24,121 nt of DNA from Psychrobacter sp. UBA5136 (GTDB lineage Bacteria > Pseudomonadota > Gammaproteobacteria > Pseudomonadales > Moraxellaceae). Below the pieces are notes generated by a model, which was not told the DNA's origin, ran no database searches, and worked only from the letters and a program-made list of their open reading frames with translations. This document shows, piece by piece, positions 24,072-24,121 of this stretch; the first letter of the stretch is position 1, and each line of letters begins with the position of its first letter. The position numbers were made by a program, and so were the translations under genes. The DNA lies in assembly GCF_002414005.1 (NCBI RefSeq), contig NZ_DHYG01000032.1, forward strand, positions 1 to 24,121, written 5' to 3'.

Positions 24072-24121
24072 AATTATTCCTTTAATCGTTGTTTTTACTG
24101 GTATAGTGAGTGAAAAGTAAT

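Noticed and set aside
1..24121. Mobile elements, CRISPR arrays, tRNA or rRNA genes, phage or defence islands
   Set aside because: No transposase, integrase, spaced repeat array, tRNA-like fold or toxin-antitoxin pair with recognisable proteins was seen.

Overview
The window is about 45% GC and looks like chromosome of a gammaproteobacterium of the Moraxellaceae, most likely Psychrobacter or a close relative. The basis is protein character: a fused RNase HI-DnaQ protein, a FimL-like pilus regulator next to nudC, an rnfB-like gene directly before nth, and a DUF3144 protein after metK. No rRNA, tRNA, insertion sequence, prophage or CRISPR array was seen. The genus is inference.

Layout. (1) 1-5012: a minus-strand lipid-catabolism operon (acyl-CoA dehydrogenase, then two short-chain dehydrogenases) transcribed away from a DJ-1/PfpI-AraC type regulator. 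The shared 176-bp gap holds a pair of near-identical 13-bp palindromic sites 21 bp apart, lying on the likely operon promoter. (2) 5074-8105: a Tat-exported LD-carboxypeptidase-like protein, a DUF1232 protein, a small membrane protein and a lipoprotein of unknown role. (3) 8396-14779: a plus-strand housekeeping run of rnhA-dnaQ fusion, fimL-like gene, nudC, orphan rnfB and nth. This covers DNA replication and repair, type IV pilus control, NAD metabolism and Fe-S electron transfer. (4) 14859-17887: a DJ-1/PfpI hydrolase, metK, a DUF3144 protein and a small Kazal-like lipoprotein. (5) 18041-24071: a BCCT osmolyte transporter, clpB with a heat-shock-type promoter, and a third SDR resembling type II 3-hydroxyacyl-CoA dehydrogenase, all on the minus strand.

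How the genes may work together. The acyl-CoA dehydrogenase and its two SDRs have the enzyme classes for successive oxidations of an acyl-CoA or alcohol substrate, presumably switched by the divergent regulator. BCCT and ClpB are both stress functions (osmotic and proteotoxic) but have separate terminators. Most other genes are neighbours rather than a pathway.

Most interesting points. An A9 slippery run sits just after the RNase HI domain of the RNase HI-DnaQ fusion, with stop codons close by in both other frames, so slippage would release a stand-alone RNase HI. The regulator gap carries the paired 13-bp sites. RnfB has lost its membrane anchor and its partner subunits. The clpB-BCCT gap contains a possible small transcript with hydrophobic mini-ORFs and its own strong terminator. 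Two diverged copies of an intergenic repeat are present. No obviously new multi-gene defence or biosynthetic system was found.
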